Shown in pieces: positions 11,167-22,440 of a DNA stretch of 64,000 bases. The notes under the pieces are model-generated. The model was given only the letters and a program-made list of their open reading frames with translations, searched no databases and was not told the DNA's origin. The DNA is taken from assembly GCA_009809945.1 (NCBI GenBank), contig WTPW01002612.1:6936-70935 (forward strand), read 5' to 3'. Made by a program: the position numbers and the translations under genes. Origin of the DNA: Gigaspora margarita. Taxonomy: Eukaryota; Glomeromycota; Glomeromycetes; Diversisporales; Gigasporaceae. The stretch's first letter is position 1. Every line of letters begins with the position of its first letter.

Positions 11167-12784
11167 ATGAACACATTACCGAACGAATGCTTGTTTGAAA
11201 TCTTTAACAACTTTCGGACTGATTATGAAATTTATTCTCATGCCTTATCGTAAACCGTCAGTGGTGTAGAATTTTTTACCAATATTATGGAGCGAACAAA
11301 CAGTTCATTTCAACAACATCAGTATTATAAGAATATGTCTTTTAACATTAAATGATGAAGAACAAGCAATGATCCCTTTTGAAACTATCCGACCAAATTA
11401 TGTAAAGCCATTATTTGAGTATACAAGCTTTACTATATCTGTTGGCGATTGCTTGTATAATGGAATCGACTATTATTTTTCGGAAGAGGATACATTTATT
11501 ATAAATGCTGTTAAATGCTCTTTGATCGCAATGTTTTTACGATCAAGTAAGAAACTTAAAAATTTATCGATAAATTTTGATGGAATTATTCAAGAAAAAA
11601 CAATTAAAGACCTTTGCAGAAACACCACCATTGTCTCTCTAAGTATTAATAACACCTATAAAGAACACTTTGGTTCTGAAATAATTGAGATCATCAATGA
11701 AAACGCTACTATAACTTCTTTAAAACTTTTAGGAAATCACCTTGGCTTTGAAGGAAATTGTGTATTAGCAGAAGCACTTTGCAAGAATACTACTCTAACT
11801 TCTTTAGTTCTTTTTGGTGATCAACGTCTAGATATATTAGCAAAGGCTATTTGTGTAAACAACACCCTGACTTTTTTGGAAATTCGGGGCAATAATTTTG
11901 ATTCAGATGGTGGGGAAGAATTGGCAAAAGCACTTTGCAAGAATACTGCTTTAACTTCTTTGGTTCTCAAATATAAACGTTTTGGATTCAACGGACAAAT
12001 AGCATTAACAAATGCACTTTGTAATAATACTACTCTAACTTCATTGACTCTTCAACCATATTTCATTGATTTAGAGGGAGTAAAAAGATTAGCAACAACC
12101 TTTTGTAAAAACAACACCTTAACCTCTTTAACTCTTAATCAACTTCATGCACTTGGTCTTGAAAATGAGAAAGCATTAGCGGAGATTCTTCGTAAAAACA
12201 CTACACTGACATCTCTAAATCTTGAGGAAAATCGATTTAGTTCTGAGGGAGTAAAATTGTTAACTGAGGCTCTTTGTGAAAACAATACTTTGACTTCTTT
12301 AAATTTTCACGCGAATTTGATTAATTGTGAAGGAGGAAAGTCATTTGCAGAAGCTCTTTGCAAAAACACCACTCTTACTACTTTAAATCTTTCTTTAAAT
12401 AATATTGGCTCAGAAGGAGGAAAAGCATTATTAGAAGCTCTTGGTAAAAATAGATCCCTAATTTCCTTAAATATTAGTAGTAATTGTCTTGGTTATAATA
12501 TATCGAAAGAATTAGAAGAAGCTCTTTGTAAAAACAAATCCCTGATCTCTTTAGATATTAATGATAATTTTCTTACTTGTACTGGAGCAAAAGCATTAGC
12601 AAGAGCTCTTTACAAGAATACAACTCTAACTTCTTTAGATTTTTCAGCTAATCGCATCGGTCCTGAAGGGAAAAAAGCTTTAACAGAGGCACTTAATATA
12701 AATCATACCCTGACTTCTTTGAATCGTAGTAATAGTTATTGCCGTATCAGAAGCACTTATTTCTATGAAAATAGAATTGAGTAA
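11167..12784 (+). pseudogene. F-box/LRR protein, copy B (F-box frameshifted)
   Basis: The conserved start at 11167 gives MNTLPNECLFEIFNNFRTDY, then single-base deletions near 11229 and near 11273 (relative to A and C) break the F-box. Frame is regained before 11369, from which 471 residues with about 13 LRRs of 28 residues are open to the stop at 12782. If translation begins at the ATG at 11369 the product would be an LRR protein without an F-box, which could not join an SCF complex by that route. The C-terminus has a short extra tail (..YFYENRIE). It is about 90% or more identical by eye to A, but its proximal upstream region differs because of the inverted repeat at 11070-11122. Sequence error remains possible. 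Confidence 0.85.
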
Positions 12785-12949
12785 ATGACCGCTTTTAACA
12801 GTTTAAAAAATGTGATTTAAATAAATGTATCGTTTTAGTAAAATACCAAAAAATAATAATAATAATATTATTATTATTATTAAAATTTAGAATGTATATT
12901 TATATGAATTCACCTCTTGCATAACTAGCGACAAAATACAGTAACACAG

Positions 12950-13100
12950 TTTGCACCCTTCTCTAAATGCACGCTCAAATGCTGTATACCTGCCCTCTAT
13001 TAATGCACTTTTTCTTATTGTTCTCTAAATGAATGTTGTTAAATTTTGATCCAGGAGCGTGCACTCATAGAAGTATTATTGTAATACACGGATGCTATTA
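12950..13100. mobile_element. 5'-truncated mariner-like MITE
   Basis: Matches 7950-8095 behind copy A (TTGCACCCTTCTCTAAATGC, then GTGCACTCATAGAAGTATTA), but the first ~35 bp of the element are absent. It marks an event after the A/B duplication. Confidence 0.5.
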
Positions 13101-13104
13101 TTTT

Positions 13105-13430
13105 CCCTAGAATTTACCTGGTGGTTGTCAGGATATCTTTGCTAAATTTTCAAAAAACTGAAATCATCAATCAAATTAGAGCTGCGCCAAAATTTTTTTT
13201 TTTAATATTTGGGCGAATATATCTTAATAACACTAAGTCAAATTCGGTGTACTTTTTTTTTTTTTTTTGAATTCTATAAATTCATAGAGTTTAAAGAAAA
13301 ATTTTTATTAAAATTGACTTGGTGATTGTTAGATGTCTTCGCCAAAATTTTTTGAACTTTGAACAAAGATAAAGTCATATTTGATGAAGTTTTTTTTATT
13401 AGGATTCTATAATATTATAAAATTAAAAGA
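13105..13430. repeat. Foldback repeat array, copy 2
   Basis: Same family and position as 8137-8640, shortened to about 1.5 units; begins within ACCTGGTGGTTGTCAGGATA and ends where LRR-derived sequence starts near 13430. Confidence 0.75.
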
Positions 13431-13700
13431 GCTAGAAGAAGCTCTTTGTAAAAATAAATTACTAATTTCTTTAGATACAGTTGCTGTCGTCTCACTTTGT
13501 GTGAGGTAGCAAAGACATTATCAAGAACTCCTTACAAGAATACAACGCTGACTTCTTTACATCTTTCATCTAATTGCATCAGTCTTTACAGAAAAAAGCT
13601 TTAGCAGGGGCACTTCATGTAAACCATACCCTGACTTTTTTGAATCTTAAGAAAAATTATTATCCTGTATTAACGCTTTGTTTTATTGATCCCCTGGAAT
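13430..13700 (+). pseudogene. C-terminal LRR scrap behind B
   Basis: Counterpart of 8640-8900: LEEALCKNKLLISLD, a disrupted ALYKNTTLTSL repeat, NHTLTFLNLKKNYY, then the 3' flank. It shares the odd sequence ACAGTTGCTGTCGTCTCACT with its A counterpart, so the damage predates the A/B duplication. Confidence 0.75.
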
Positions 13701-13789
13701 TTTTATGAAAATTAAGCTAACTAGGAAAATACGAGTAAAGAAATAGGCGTTTTTAAATTAAATATGTGATTTAAATAAATACTGTAATA

Positions 13790-14460
13790 AGTTTTATAAC
13801 AGAATTTTTTAAAATAATTTAAAGTAGTAATCACATTAATTACAATACTAACTCGCTACTGTATGTACTGCATTATCAGTTTTTATAGTAGAAATCACGA
13901 AAATTCCAATGCAAGTTAACTCGATCTTATTGCGGTTTGCAAAAAGATGTAGCCGCATGATTTTGTGACGATAATCGGGGAAAATGTCTGAGATTCCATA
14001 TTATCTGTTACTTAATCTTTTCGATTGGTTATCTTATACTTCTTTGAAAATCTCTTAACTTTGATAAATCTCTTAAAATTTAATAATCACCGATTTCACG
14101 CACATTGTGACCTGCAGAGGCAACATCTTTTTGCAAAATGTAATAACGACATACCATGATAACAGTACAAGTAGGTTCTGTAAAAATACTAACCAAACTT
14201 TAGTCACTATGCATACTGCATTGGCAAGTAAGTTCTACGTATAACAGAATTTTTAGGGTAGCTTATAGTGAAGTCACAAAACTTTTAATTCTAAATAATT
14301 TGATCCTATTACTCTTTGCAAAATTCTACAACCGCCGATCATTTTTCATATCGGGCCGTGAATCAGAAATCATTTTTTGATAACCGATTTCTAGTGCATA
14401 ATAATGGTGATATCGTACCCGAATTTGTAAGAGACATCAAACCCTTTGAGTAAATTTAAA
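13790..14460. repeat. Degenerate ~100-bp repeat array, block 2
   Basis: Near copy of 9000-9720, with small deletions. It ends where an inverted duplicate of its last part begins (see 14316-14571). Confidence 0.7.
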
Positions 14461-14571
14461 ATACTAAAATTTTACTTTAATCTAGAAATCGGTATTCAAA
14501 CCGATTTCTGATTTACTGCATGACATGAAAAATGATCAGAGTTCCTAGGATTTTGCAATGAGTAATAATTA
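14316..14571. repeat. Inverted duplication (hairpin)
   Basis: The left arm 14316-14400 contains ATTACTCTTTGCAAAATTCT, GATCATTTTTCATATC, AATCAGAAATC and ACCGATTTCTAG. The right arm 14478-14571 carries the reverse complement of all four with scattered differences. The equivalent place behind copy A (9555-9700) has only the left arm. Confidence 0.8.
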
Positions 14572-14589
14572 CATGCTGTTGTAACGAAA

Positions 14590-15440
14590 CAGCAATAAAG
14601 TTCTGTAATAGAATTTTTACAGTAACTTATAATAGAAGTCAATGATAATTTCAATACTGACATAATATTATCCATTTATATACTGTTTTAGCAGCGTATA
14701 TAACAGAATATTTACAGTAACTTTATATAAAATTCATAAAAATTTTAATGTATACTAAGGCCACGCCAAGTTAAAACTATGTTTAACATAACCCCCCCTT
14801 TTTGAGCCTCAGATAGAGGGGGTAATAAACATCACTTTATATAAAAATCAAATAAGTTCTATGGCTGAATTCTTTAGGTAACTCATTGTAGAAATTATAT
14901 TAATTCCAACGCAACCAACTCAACCTTAACCACGAGTAAGTGTAACAGAAGTTTTATGTAGAGATCATGTTAATTCCGATACAAAATTAATCTAAACATT
15001 TACATTATCTTTTAAATTTTGATTAAACATAGTTGCCTCCTTTATTTGACTAAACATTTTGAACACCATTGTATGTGCGCATTAGTGCGCCAGAACTTTA
15101 TGGTGGTAAATTGATATAAATGGTGATAATTTCAATAAAAAACTCAACTTTAACCACATATTTTACATTGGAATAACGAGTACCGTAAAATCTCGAAATA
15201 ACGCGTAGGGTGAAATTACAATTTTCGGTCCGAATTAAGCTTAATTTGGGCCAAGAATCGAAATAATGCCCATGCCCGTTATTTCGAGATTTTACGGTAA
15301 GTTCTGTAACAGACATTTTTCAATAACTTATAGTAGAAACATGATGAATTCAGTGCCAACTAAATTTTAACAACTATGTGTGCCCATTGGAGTATAAATC
15401 TATAACAAAAATTTTTTATAGTATCTCATGCTAGGAATTT
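14590..15440. repeat. Degenerate ~100-bp repeat array, block 3
   Basis: Further worn copies of the TAAGTTCTGTAACAGAATTT unit, interrupted at 15181-15299 by a MITE. Confidence 0.65.
15181..15299. mobile_element. 119-bp MITE with perfect 23-bp inverted ends
   Basis: Left end TACCGTAAAATCTCGAAATA (+ACG) and right end its exact reverse complement. Both ends begin with TA. The right neighbour resumes the ~100-bp repeat at AGTTCTGTAAC, whose intact form is TAAGTTCTGTAAC, so insertion at a TA with TA duplication is evident. This fits a Tc1/mariner-type (Stowaway-like) non-autonomous element. Confidence 0.85.
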
Positions 15441-15518
15441 CGATAACTAACATAAGTTTTAAATTAGGTAGCTGCGCGACGTTGTCACGCTAAAACCAGG
15501 AACGGTGTACAAGCGTAA

Positions 15519-16229
15519 ATAACAAAGTGGTAACTAAATAATATAATATATTCAAAAATAACTAAAATGATGATAGAACAAGACCATAACTCTTTTTTGT
15601 ATGTATATATTATGTAAATCCAAGACTAATAGTTTTTCTTTATTCTATTTTTCAGGTATTTCGGGTCACGTGTCATGAGATAATTAATGGTAATTCAGTT
15701 GATTATAACTTTGATTGATGTAATAATGATGACAACAATAGGTCACAGGATTTTATCAATTTCTAAATTACTATATAAGGGTGGGTAGTATGAATTTGAT
15801 TCTTTTACATTCTCTTCTTTACTATCGATAAAGACTTTGACGATAATAATGGGAACATAAAAAATATATATGTACTATATAGGGATAATTTATAATGTAA
15901 GGAATATTATTTGGGAACATCTACTATAGAGAAGTCGAAGATGTAACTTCAAGATTTAATTTTATTAAAGGTAAATTTGAGTTGTTTATATACTCTTTAA
16001 TTACTTATCAGGGCAGGATTGACTTTACAATAGAAAAATTTGATTTTGGTATGTGTGTAATTTACAAATAGAGCATATAATCATGAATGTGACAATGATC
16101 GATATAAAAGATTTTTATAAAAAAGGAAGTTACTTTGTTATAGTATTGTTTTATTTGTCTATTTTTTATTGTGTACAATATAAAGAAGCTTCATAAATAT
16201 AGGGTTGGTATTAAAAATTTTGTTTTTTT
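15519..16229. other. Intergenic, no supported gene
   Basis: AT-rich; nothing recognised. It may hold the 3' end of the adjacent Helitron, but I could not identify a CTRR end with hairpin. Confidence 0.35.
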
Positions 16230-17307
16230 AAGCATTTGGCCATTCTTTTAATTGAGCTGTTTTTTGAGCACATTCATCTAAATGAGTAAGTTCTGTAAGA
16301 AGAGAAGAAGGTAGCTGTGTGTCTAATACGGATTCTTTAAAGGGTCGTAGAATTAGTAGGTTTCTAATTTTTGTGCACGAGAAAGCATGACGTATATGCT
16401 GTTATTTGTGTTGCTATCTGCTAGATCAACAACAACTTTTTGGAGAGTTTGTCCCTGGCATTTATAGTCCGTAAATGCAAAGGCTGGTGTTATCGGAAGT
16501 TGAGATCATTGAAATCTTCTTTGAATTTTTGGACCTTCATGCCACCAGATGGTATGAACACAGCTACGTTTTATTGGATAAATAGGTACATGATTTGGAG
16601 GAAGGTTTGTATAGGATCCACAAGTTGTATTAATCAATTCTATTATAATGTATTTGGGGGAGTTGTTAATACAATAACTTTTTCTTGAAGAGAAGATGAG
16701 CAAAGATCAATCAATTTTTCATCATAGATAATTTGACGGAGAATTCCTTGCATGCCATTTGCTAAATTATCATTAGTACATATATTAATAGTTAAAGTTA
16801 CTTTCATGCCAATGGATAAGGGTAAGATACCACAAAGTGCATTTTCATTAGTATTGGGTGTTGATAGGAATTTTAAATGATTTTTTTCAGTAAGAATGGT
16901 TCTATTATATGAGTCTACTGCACATGAGTATATAAGGGGTTGTTTAAGGAGATACGCATGTTCTCTTGTTGAGTCAAAGTTTAGTTGTACTCAAACATCG
17001 TTTCTTGTTACTAGGAAGGTTGCATCTTTCTATTCTGGTGTGATAATTCGATTGTCATTAAGGCTCTCGAGCGTAGGGCAGATCGTTAGTGTTCAGTAAA
17101 ATTTCCATTGCGCATATTTTCGAGGATATTAGCGAAAAATGGATCATCTATTTGATGCATTGGTTTTTTTAGAGTAATTACATGTTTGACACTGAGCCAA
17201 AGGTTTCTTCCTGCTGTATTTATAACTGTTTTTGAATTGATTGATAAGGGATTATTTGCTGCTCTTTTCTTTGCATGTTTAGGAGAATTATATGTATTAG
17301 AAAGGGG
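16230..17307 (-). pseudogene. Helitron PIF1-like helicase, C-terminal half
   Basis: Reads in several frames: NTAGRNLWLSVKHVITLKKP, HQIDDPFFANILENMRNGNF, then LPLSIGMKVTLTINICTNDN, LANGMQGILRQIIYDEK, VIVLTTPP and YTNLPPNHVPIYPIKR. These are typical of the second RecA-like half and C-terminus of PIF1-like Helitron helicases. It is broken by many stops. Open frames on the plus strand here (16440-16688, 16896-17099) are shadows. Confidence 0.75.
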
Positions 17308-18389
17308 CTAAAAATCAGGTGAAGAGTCTACTTGGGTAATTTTGGATGGTATGTAAAGTGCTGGGTCAAGAACTGGTGGCAATTGCATAAAGTCACTAGC
17401 AAAAAGAATATTTAATCCAGCAAATGGTACAGAATTGTCAGTTCCTTTTATTTTTGTTAAAAAGTTATGAAATTGAGCAAGAAGTGTTTGGCCAACCATA
17501 GAAATCTCATCTATAATAACATATTCGATTTTAGACCAAAATTTTTGCAGTTGGTGTAGTAAATTATTTGATAGAACATTTGTAGTTTTGCAGTTTTCTC
17601 CAAAACCAAAACCACATACTGAATGAATAGTGTGTCCAGAAATGTTTGTAGCTGCGATACCTGTAGGTGCTAAGAGAAGTAAAGTGTTTGATTGTAAGGT
17701 ATGTTTAAAATAGGATAGAATAGCATGAATAACTTTAGATTTTCCTGTTCCTCCTGCACCAGAGAGAAAGAGAAGTAATTGTGAAGGCCTAATTGCGTAC
17801 ATTGGATTATTTCTTTGGCGGTAGTTGCATACAAGAAAGTAAGCTTTCTTTTGTTCATCATTTAAATCAGATGAAAATGTATTTATAGGATCTATGATAT
17901 TTTTTATAGAATTTGCTTCAAGGGGTAGGCGTTGAATATTATATTGGGATACAGTATATTCATCTGGGAGAGTATTATTATTTAAGCTATTAATGTCATT
18001 ATCATTTTGCCAAATTGATTTTTGAGTAGTGATCACATTTTGCCATGTTTTTAAAAGTTCATTATCATGTATATTACTTACACGTATATTATTATTGCTG
18101 ATTAATGTGCTATTATTTATTATATTGTAGATGTTATTAATATTTAGATTATTTGAGTTAATTAGAGTTGAATGATAGTTTGTAAGAAATCTACCCCGAA
18201 TATAAAGAGGAACTATTGTAGCATCAACAATGTTAACATTTTTTAGACCAGATCTAATAATTGATACAGGATCAAAAGTAATATTATTTTCACTCATAGA
18301 ATTACTTATTGTTAGATCATCATCATCGAACAAAAGCTCTTTTTCGGCATCATATCCTGATTTAGAATGATCTAATTGATGGGCTTTTG
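17308..18389 (-). pseudogene. Helitron PIF1-like helicase, ATPase half
   Basis: Open frame of 341 residues from 18333. Walker A SGAGGTGKSKVI (residues ~191-202), Walker B YVIIDEISMVG (~271-281) and FASDFMQLPPV (~311-321) are present; the usual Gly before Asp in the last motif is Ser here. The helicase would unwind DNA during rolling-circle transposition. A TAG after SSPDF ends the frame, although helicase sequence continues downstream. Confidence 0.85.
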
Positions 18390-19471
18390 CTAGTATAGGA
18401 TCATGTTTAGCATTTTGACGAAGTTTACGGTCAAGAGCAGTTTCTTCAGAGCATCTATGTAGTAATTCAATATTGTGAATTGTAGATAGTAAATGTGGAG
18501 ATAAAGTTGGGTTGTTAAGAAAAGCTTGGCATGCTTCAGCCCATGAATTATAATTTTCTCAGAGATCATAAATGTTTCCCATGGTTTGAATAGTGTGAGA
18601 AGACATAGGCTATAGTATTCTTCATTTTCAAGATCAGATTTTTTTGGAATTTCTTTGCCATTTAATACAACTATTCTTTCTGACCCATGCCTGCATCGAA
18701 TCTGTATATGAGAATTATACTGAGAATGAATATAACCATTTAAATATATTTGGCTATCATTAATGTCACCTCCGCGAAAGTAAAAACGGTCTAAAATAAG
18801 AGCGCTTCTTTCTTTTAAATGTTGATTTGATATCATAGAATGTTCATATGAATTTAATGTAGTTTTTCGAATAGTAGAAGCATAGTCGTAGAAACAAATG
18901 TGATGTAGAGAGGTGCCTCTGAGTTGGTAGTCAATTCAAAGGTTTATAGCTGTTAATTTACCACCAAAGGATGATATTATAAATGATTCGGTTGTTGTAT
19001 CTTGATCATTTTGATCATCATTTGAATCTAATTCATTATCAGAATCATTTTCATCGAAATTTTGATCATTTGCCCATTCTTTTATAAGATATGATATAAA
19101 AGTTTGAAGGTGTATAGAGGTGAATTTGTTTGGAGTGTAGTGATCATTAATTCCTAATAAATATGCTGAAACCTGAGGACTTGTAAGCTCCATCTGACCC
19201 AATATTTTATTGAGACATTTAGTAACGAGTTTGCGAGACTTATTTATTATATTTATAGAATTATCATCGGCATTTGCACTAGAAAATTTTCTAAAGTAGC
19301 AGCACATTTTTAAAAAGAGCTATGAGTGCTGATATCTGACTTAGTGATATAGTCAGTAATATAGTGGATATAGGCCAGAGCAAGTTTTCATGATGAAATG
19401 AATTTGATATCATTATTTCCTCTACAAGCAGCCGTAATGTAGGGATTATGGTTGTTGATAAAGGCATTAAC
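18390..19471 (-). pseudogene. Helitron linker between Rep and helicase
   Basis: After the stop the frame reads VNAFINNHNPYITAACRG, NNDIKFISS, stop, YIHYITDYITKSD, then (new frame) KCLNKILGQMELTSPQVSAY and LLGINDH. A TGA at 18936-18938 interrupts before DYQLRGTSLHHICFYDYAST. RIVVLNGKEIPKKSDLENEE and YYSLCLLTLFKPWETF are conserved features of Helitron proteins at this place. A frameshift near 18560 moves the rest (SWAEACQAFL...) to another frame. Confidence 0.75.
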
Positions 19472-20620
19472 TCACTGAATTGCAATAATGCCTTGTTCAG
19501 GAAAAATTATACCTGGAGGATCGACCAATTCTCTTGGAAAGTCGAATCTACAATCCTTTTGTAATCCTCGATTATATTTTTTGCAGCCTTTATTGCAACG
19601 ATGAAAAAGAGTACACTTTGCAATTAAAAGCAAGTCTAAACGAAATTTCTTGTCAAAATCGGGAAGTCTCAGATCTGGAATTGGTTTAAAAGATGGGTGC
19701 ATTCGCTTATCTAAAATTGATTTTGGTTTTGTATATTCAGTCATTAGCATTTCATCAGTTAAAATTTCATCATCAGTTAAAAGGTAACTGAGATCTTCTC
19801 GGACTATGCTACTGATATAATGTAATAAGCGTAAGCGAAAGTTTTCATCAATTTTGAGTTTTTTACCTAATGTAATCAGATCAGGTGCACCATGAAGCCA
19901 AATAAGCATGTGGCAATGTGGAGTACCACGGTCTTGATATTCAACAATACCATAGTAATTTTTAACTGCGCCAAACACACCTCCCTCTTTTTTATTATAA
20001 CCAAATATGGTGTCTATTATGCATTGAATGATTATATCAAAATATTTTGCAACTGCTGAAGGATCAAGAATTGCAAATCGTGCTCTTTCAGTTGCTTTTG
20101 GAAAATCATTAGGTGAAAGATTCTCAAGGTCGATTTCTTTGCCAGCATACATCATGACGATAGGACTGTGGAGGTCAGCAGGATTAATTGTAATGAAAAG
20201 TGAAGGTGTTCCATCTCTTAAAATAACAGCACGTATTTCCTTACGCATACGAGTGCGTGATTGGGGTGATGCCATTAGTTTAGAACCAGCAGAATTAACA
20301 TTTTTAAGTAATTCAAGAATAGCAGGATTAGTAATAGGTTGTTTATTCTGTTCTTGGTTAATGGCAATTGAAATATTATTTGGCTTGAGAGTAGAGATTA
20401 AATCAGCAGAGCGTTCGAAATTTTGACCTTTTGTCAAGTTGTATGTTTCTGATGACACTTCTCACTGTTGTAAAATATTGAAGATAACAAAGGAAAATGA
20501 TCGATGCTGTCTAAATTTTGGATCATGGTGACGCATAAGATGATTGGCATATTGTTTTAATGATATGTGTAACAAACGACCTTCATGGCCTCCAACTCCA
20601 TATGGATAAAGAATTGAAAG
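19472..20620 (-). pseudogene. Helitron HUH Rep endonuclease domain
   Basis: Frame QYANHLMRHHDPKFRQHRSF leads into a TGA stop at 20462-20464, then 328 open residues from 20458. Visible are FITINPADLHSP (residues ~88-99) and the HUH metal-binding motif RGTPHCHMLIWLHG (His181, His183 counted from 20458). AVAKYF at ~136-140 holds a tyrosine that may belong to the active site. This domain would nick and join single strands at the element ends. The frame ends at a TGA (19472-19474) after GIIAIQ, and homologous sequence continues beyond it. Confidence 0.85.
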
Positions 20621-22145
20621 CTGGCAGGAAAAAAAGACTCATTTTCATATTCATTTAGTGGTTTGTTTTCGTGAGGCATGAGGATTACTCGAGAGTATAG
20701 GGACTCATTTTCAGTATTATTTTTATTTAATAAGTGACAAGGTTGTTGAGGATTAAATTTGGATTTTGAATCAGTTATTAATTTTTGAAAAGAGAGTAAA
20801 GTAAGTTCTCTTCCAGATATTGGCACACTATTGGTATGAACTATGCCTGAAGGTCTAAGTTCGCATGCACTGCCAGTTGAGTTAATATTGGTAAAGTATG
20901 GTAATTCATTATTCTCACTAGAATCTTCAGTTTCATCATCAGTGTCACTACTTAATTCATCATCTATATCAATTGTATCTTTGGTGTAGCCAGCATAGTG
21001 TTCTACATTTTGGAAATCAAGATTCACAACCGTGGCTATTAAAGTTAAGGATTCAGGGATTTCTCCTTCAGGTAAAAGACTTAGGTTATTTTCATCAATT
21101 TCAAAATGATTTTTAAATAAAATATTATGCTTAAAAAGCCATTGAAGAGCCACTGTAATTTTGCTTTTTCTGACTTGTAATATTTTTTTAAATAGATTAG
21201 TGGATGGAGTTCCTTTTCTGACAAATACAACCTTTAAATATTCGCAAAGCTGATACATAGGTAAGGGTAACACTTTTATTAAAGATTTCGGATTTTGAGG
21301 CAGTGATGCAATGTGACCTTTAAGTTTATGGTGAGTGTGTTTTTTATTGGTTAACTGTATGAGATTCATACATAAGTAACCAGGTGAGATGAGGAGTTGT
21401 TCAGGAATTGTCAAGTCCTGAAGACATAATGGAGTAGGTCCGATCCACATGTTGTTATCTAGGGACAATGGTGGAGTTTGATTTTTTTGTAAGTACATAA
21501 AGCAAGTATTACAGATTCTTAAGTCAAAAGTCAGATTATTGATATCACGAGATTCAGATGAGTATATGAAACCAGCTCGGTCAAGGAGAATGTTTAAATT
21601 ACTGGTGACAATGTTTGGGTGACCATAGTGGAAGTCAATTTCAAAGGATGGGTCAGTAAGTTGCACAGGTGCTTTAAGTAAGGAAAGGGTTATTTCATTT
21701 ATAGAGACTTTTTTATAATATTCCCTAGTGTAAAGCCCTGAGCAAATAGCACACGGCAGTTCTCGTAATTTATTAAGGTTAGTTTGATCAATAAATCGTG
21801 TTAATGCATTTTTCAATACTTCTTGATCAACTACTTGCGGCCATGATGAGTGTTCATTAATTGTATTAATGAAATTTTCATCCATATCTAGAATATGTAA
21901 TGGAATGTTTGTATTCTCAGCTTTATGTTCTTTTGTAAGACGAGTAGAAATTTTTTTTTCTTTCTTCTGTTGTTTTGTAATGTATTATATGCTTCATTAT
22001 AATCTTTATTTTGACGAAGCCTTGTTACATGTTGTTTTAACTTTTCATTATCTAATTTTCTAAACAGCAGATCTTTACGTGTAGCTGCTCTTCATTCACA
22101 TTTTTTTCTATTTCGAGCAGCACCTCTAGTTTCAATAATTGTCAT
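20557..22145 (-). pseudogene. Helitron N-terminus with DUF6570-like domain
   Basis: The likely original start is the ATG at 22145-22143 (MTIIETRGAARNRKKCE). A TGA stop follows, then a basic KLDNEKLKQHVTRLRQNK leader, then 442 open residues from 21885. The DUF6570-like part has paired cysteines (CAIC near residue 45, RICNTC near 122) and the characteristic IGPTPLCLQDLTIPEQLLIS run. An acidic stretch (residues ~315-335) precedes the Rep domain. A frameshift near 20620 separates it from LYPYGVGGHEGRLLHISLKQ, the sequence that should lead into Rep. Function of DUF6570 is not established. Confidence 0.8.
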
Positions 22146-22440
22146 GTTAAGAGTTGTTTAGATTGATAATTAAATACAATTGTTTCACTAAGTTGGGCTT
22201 TTGATTTTTATTTTTTTTTGCGAAGAAGTTATGCGATATAAATTTTGAAAGAGCAGAATTCAAGTTTATATATATTTTAGCGTATTAGATGAATGATCTA
22301 TTGTACGATTTCTTTGATAAAACTGAGCAGAAATATCAGAAGCTAAATTTAGTGGATCAGACGATTGATATAGGTAACGTAAGTTTAGCAAGCATAACTC
22401 ATAAATGGAGGCGCAATATCTATATCTATACTACAATTTC
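22146..22440. other. Upstream of the Helitron coding remains
   Basis: AT-rich, no gene recognised. It should contain the Helitron 5' end if the element is otherwise complete. Confidence 0.3.

Larger units (their letters stand above)
11070..15518. mobile_element. 4.4-kb segment bracketed by inverted repeats
   Basis: The left end (11070-11122) contains TTTCTGGTTTTAGCGCGACT, then GCGTCGCGCAGCTACC. The right end (15465-15518), reverse-complemented, contains TTCCTGGTTTTAGCGTGACA, then ACGTCGCGCAGCTACC. About 37 of 40 central positions agree and similarity extends outward some 15 bp. The left repeat contains a perfect hairpin, GCGCGAC-TGC-GTCGCGC. The segment encloses F-box/LRR unit B and its whole 3' tail. 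Homology of B's upstream region to the other copies starts just inside the left repeat. It could be a non-autonomous TIR element that captured the gene, or two separate MITE insertions at the edges of a duplication. No target duplication was identified. Confidence 0.5.
16230..22145 (-). mobile_element. Decayed autonomous Helitron
   Basis: On the minus strand the parts occur in the order expected of a Helitron replicase-helicase: N-terminal basic leader, DUF6570-like domain, HUH-type Rep domain, linker, PIF1-like helicase. At least four in-frame TGA stops (22092-22094, 20462-20464, 19472-19474, 18936-18938), one TAG (near 17309) and several frameshifts break it. Three or four of the TGA codons are one C-to-T change from CGA. 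Helitrons transpose by rolling-circle replication. Termini were not identified, so the coordinates cover coding remains only. Confidence 0.85.

Noticed and set aside
20028-20426. 132-codon plus-strand open frame
   Set aside because: Lies antisense inside the Helitron Rep domain, which has recognisable motifs on the minus strand.
16230-22145. TGA read as an amino acid (alternative code) in the Helitron
   Set aside because: Other genes in the window end normally, and the element also has frameshifts and a TAG; decay is simpler.
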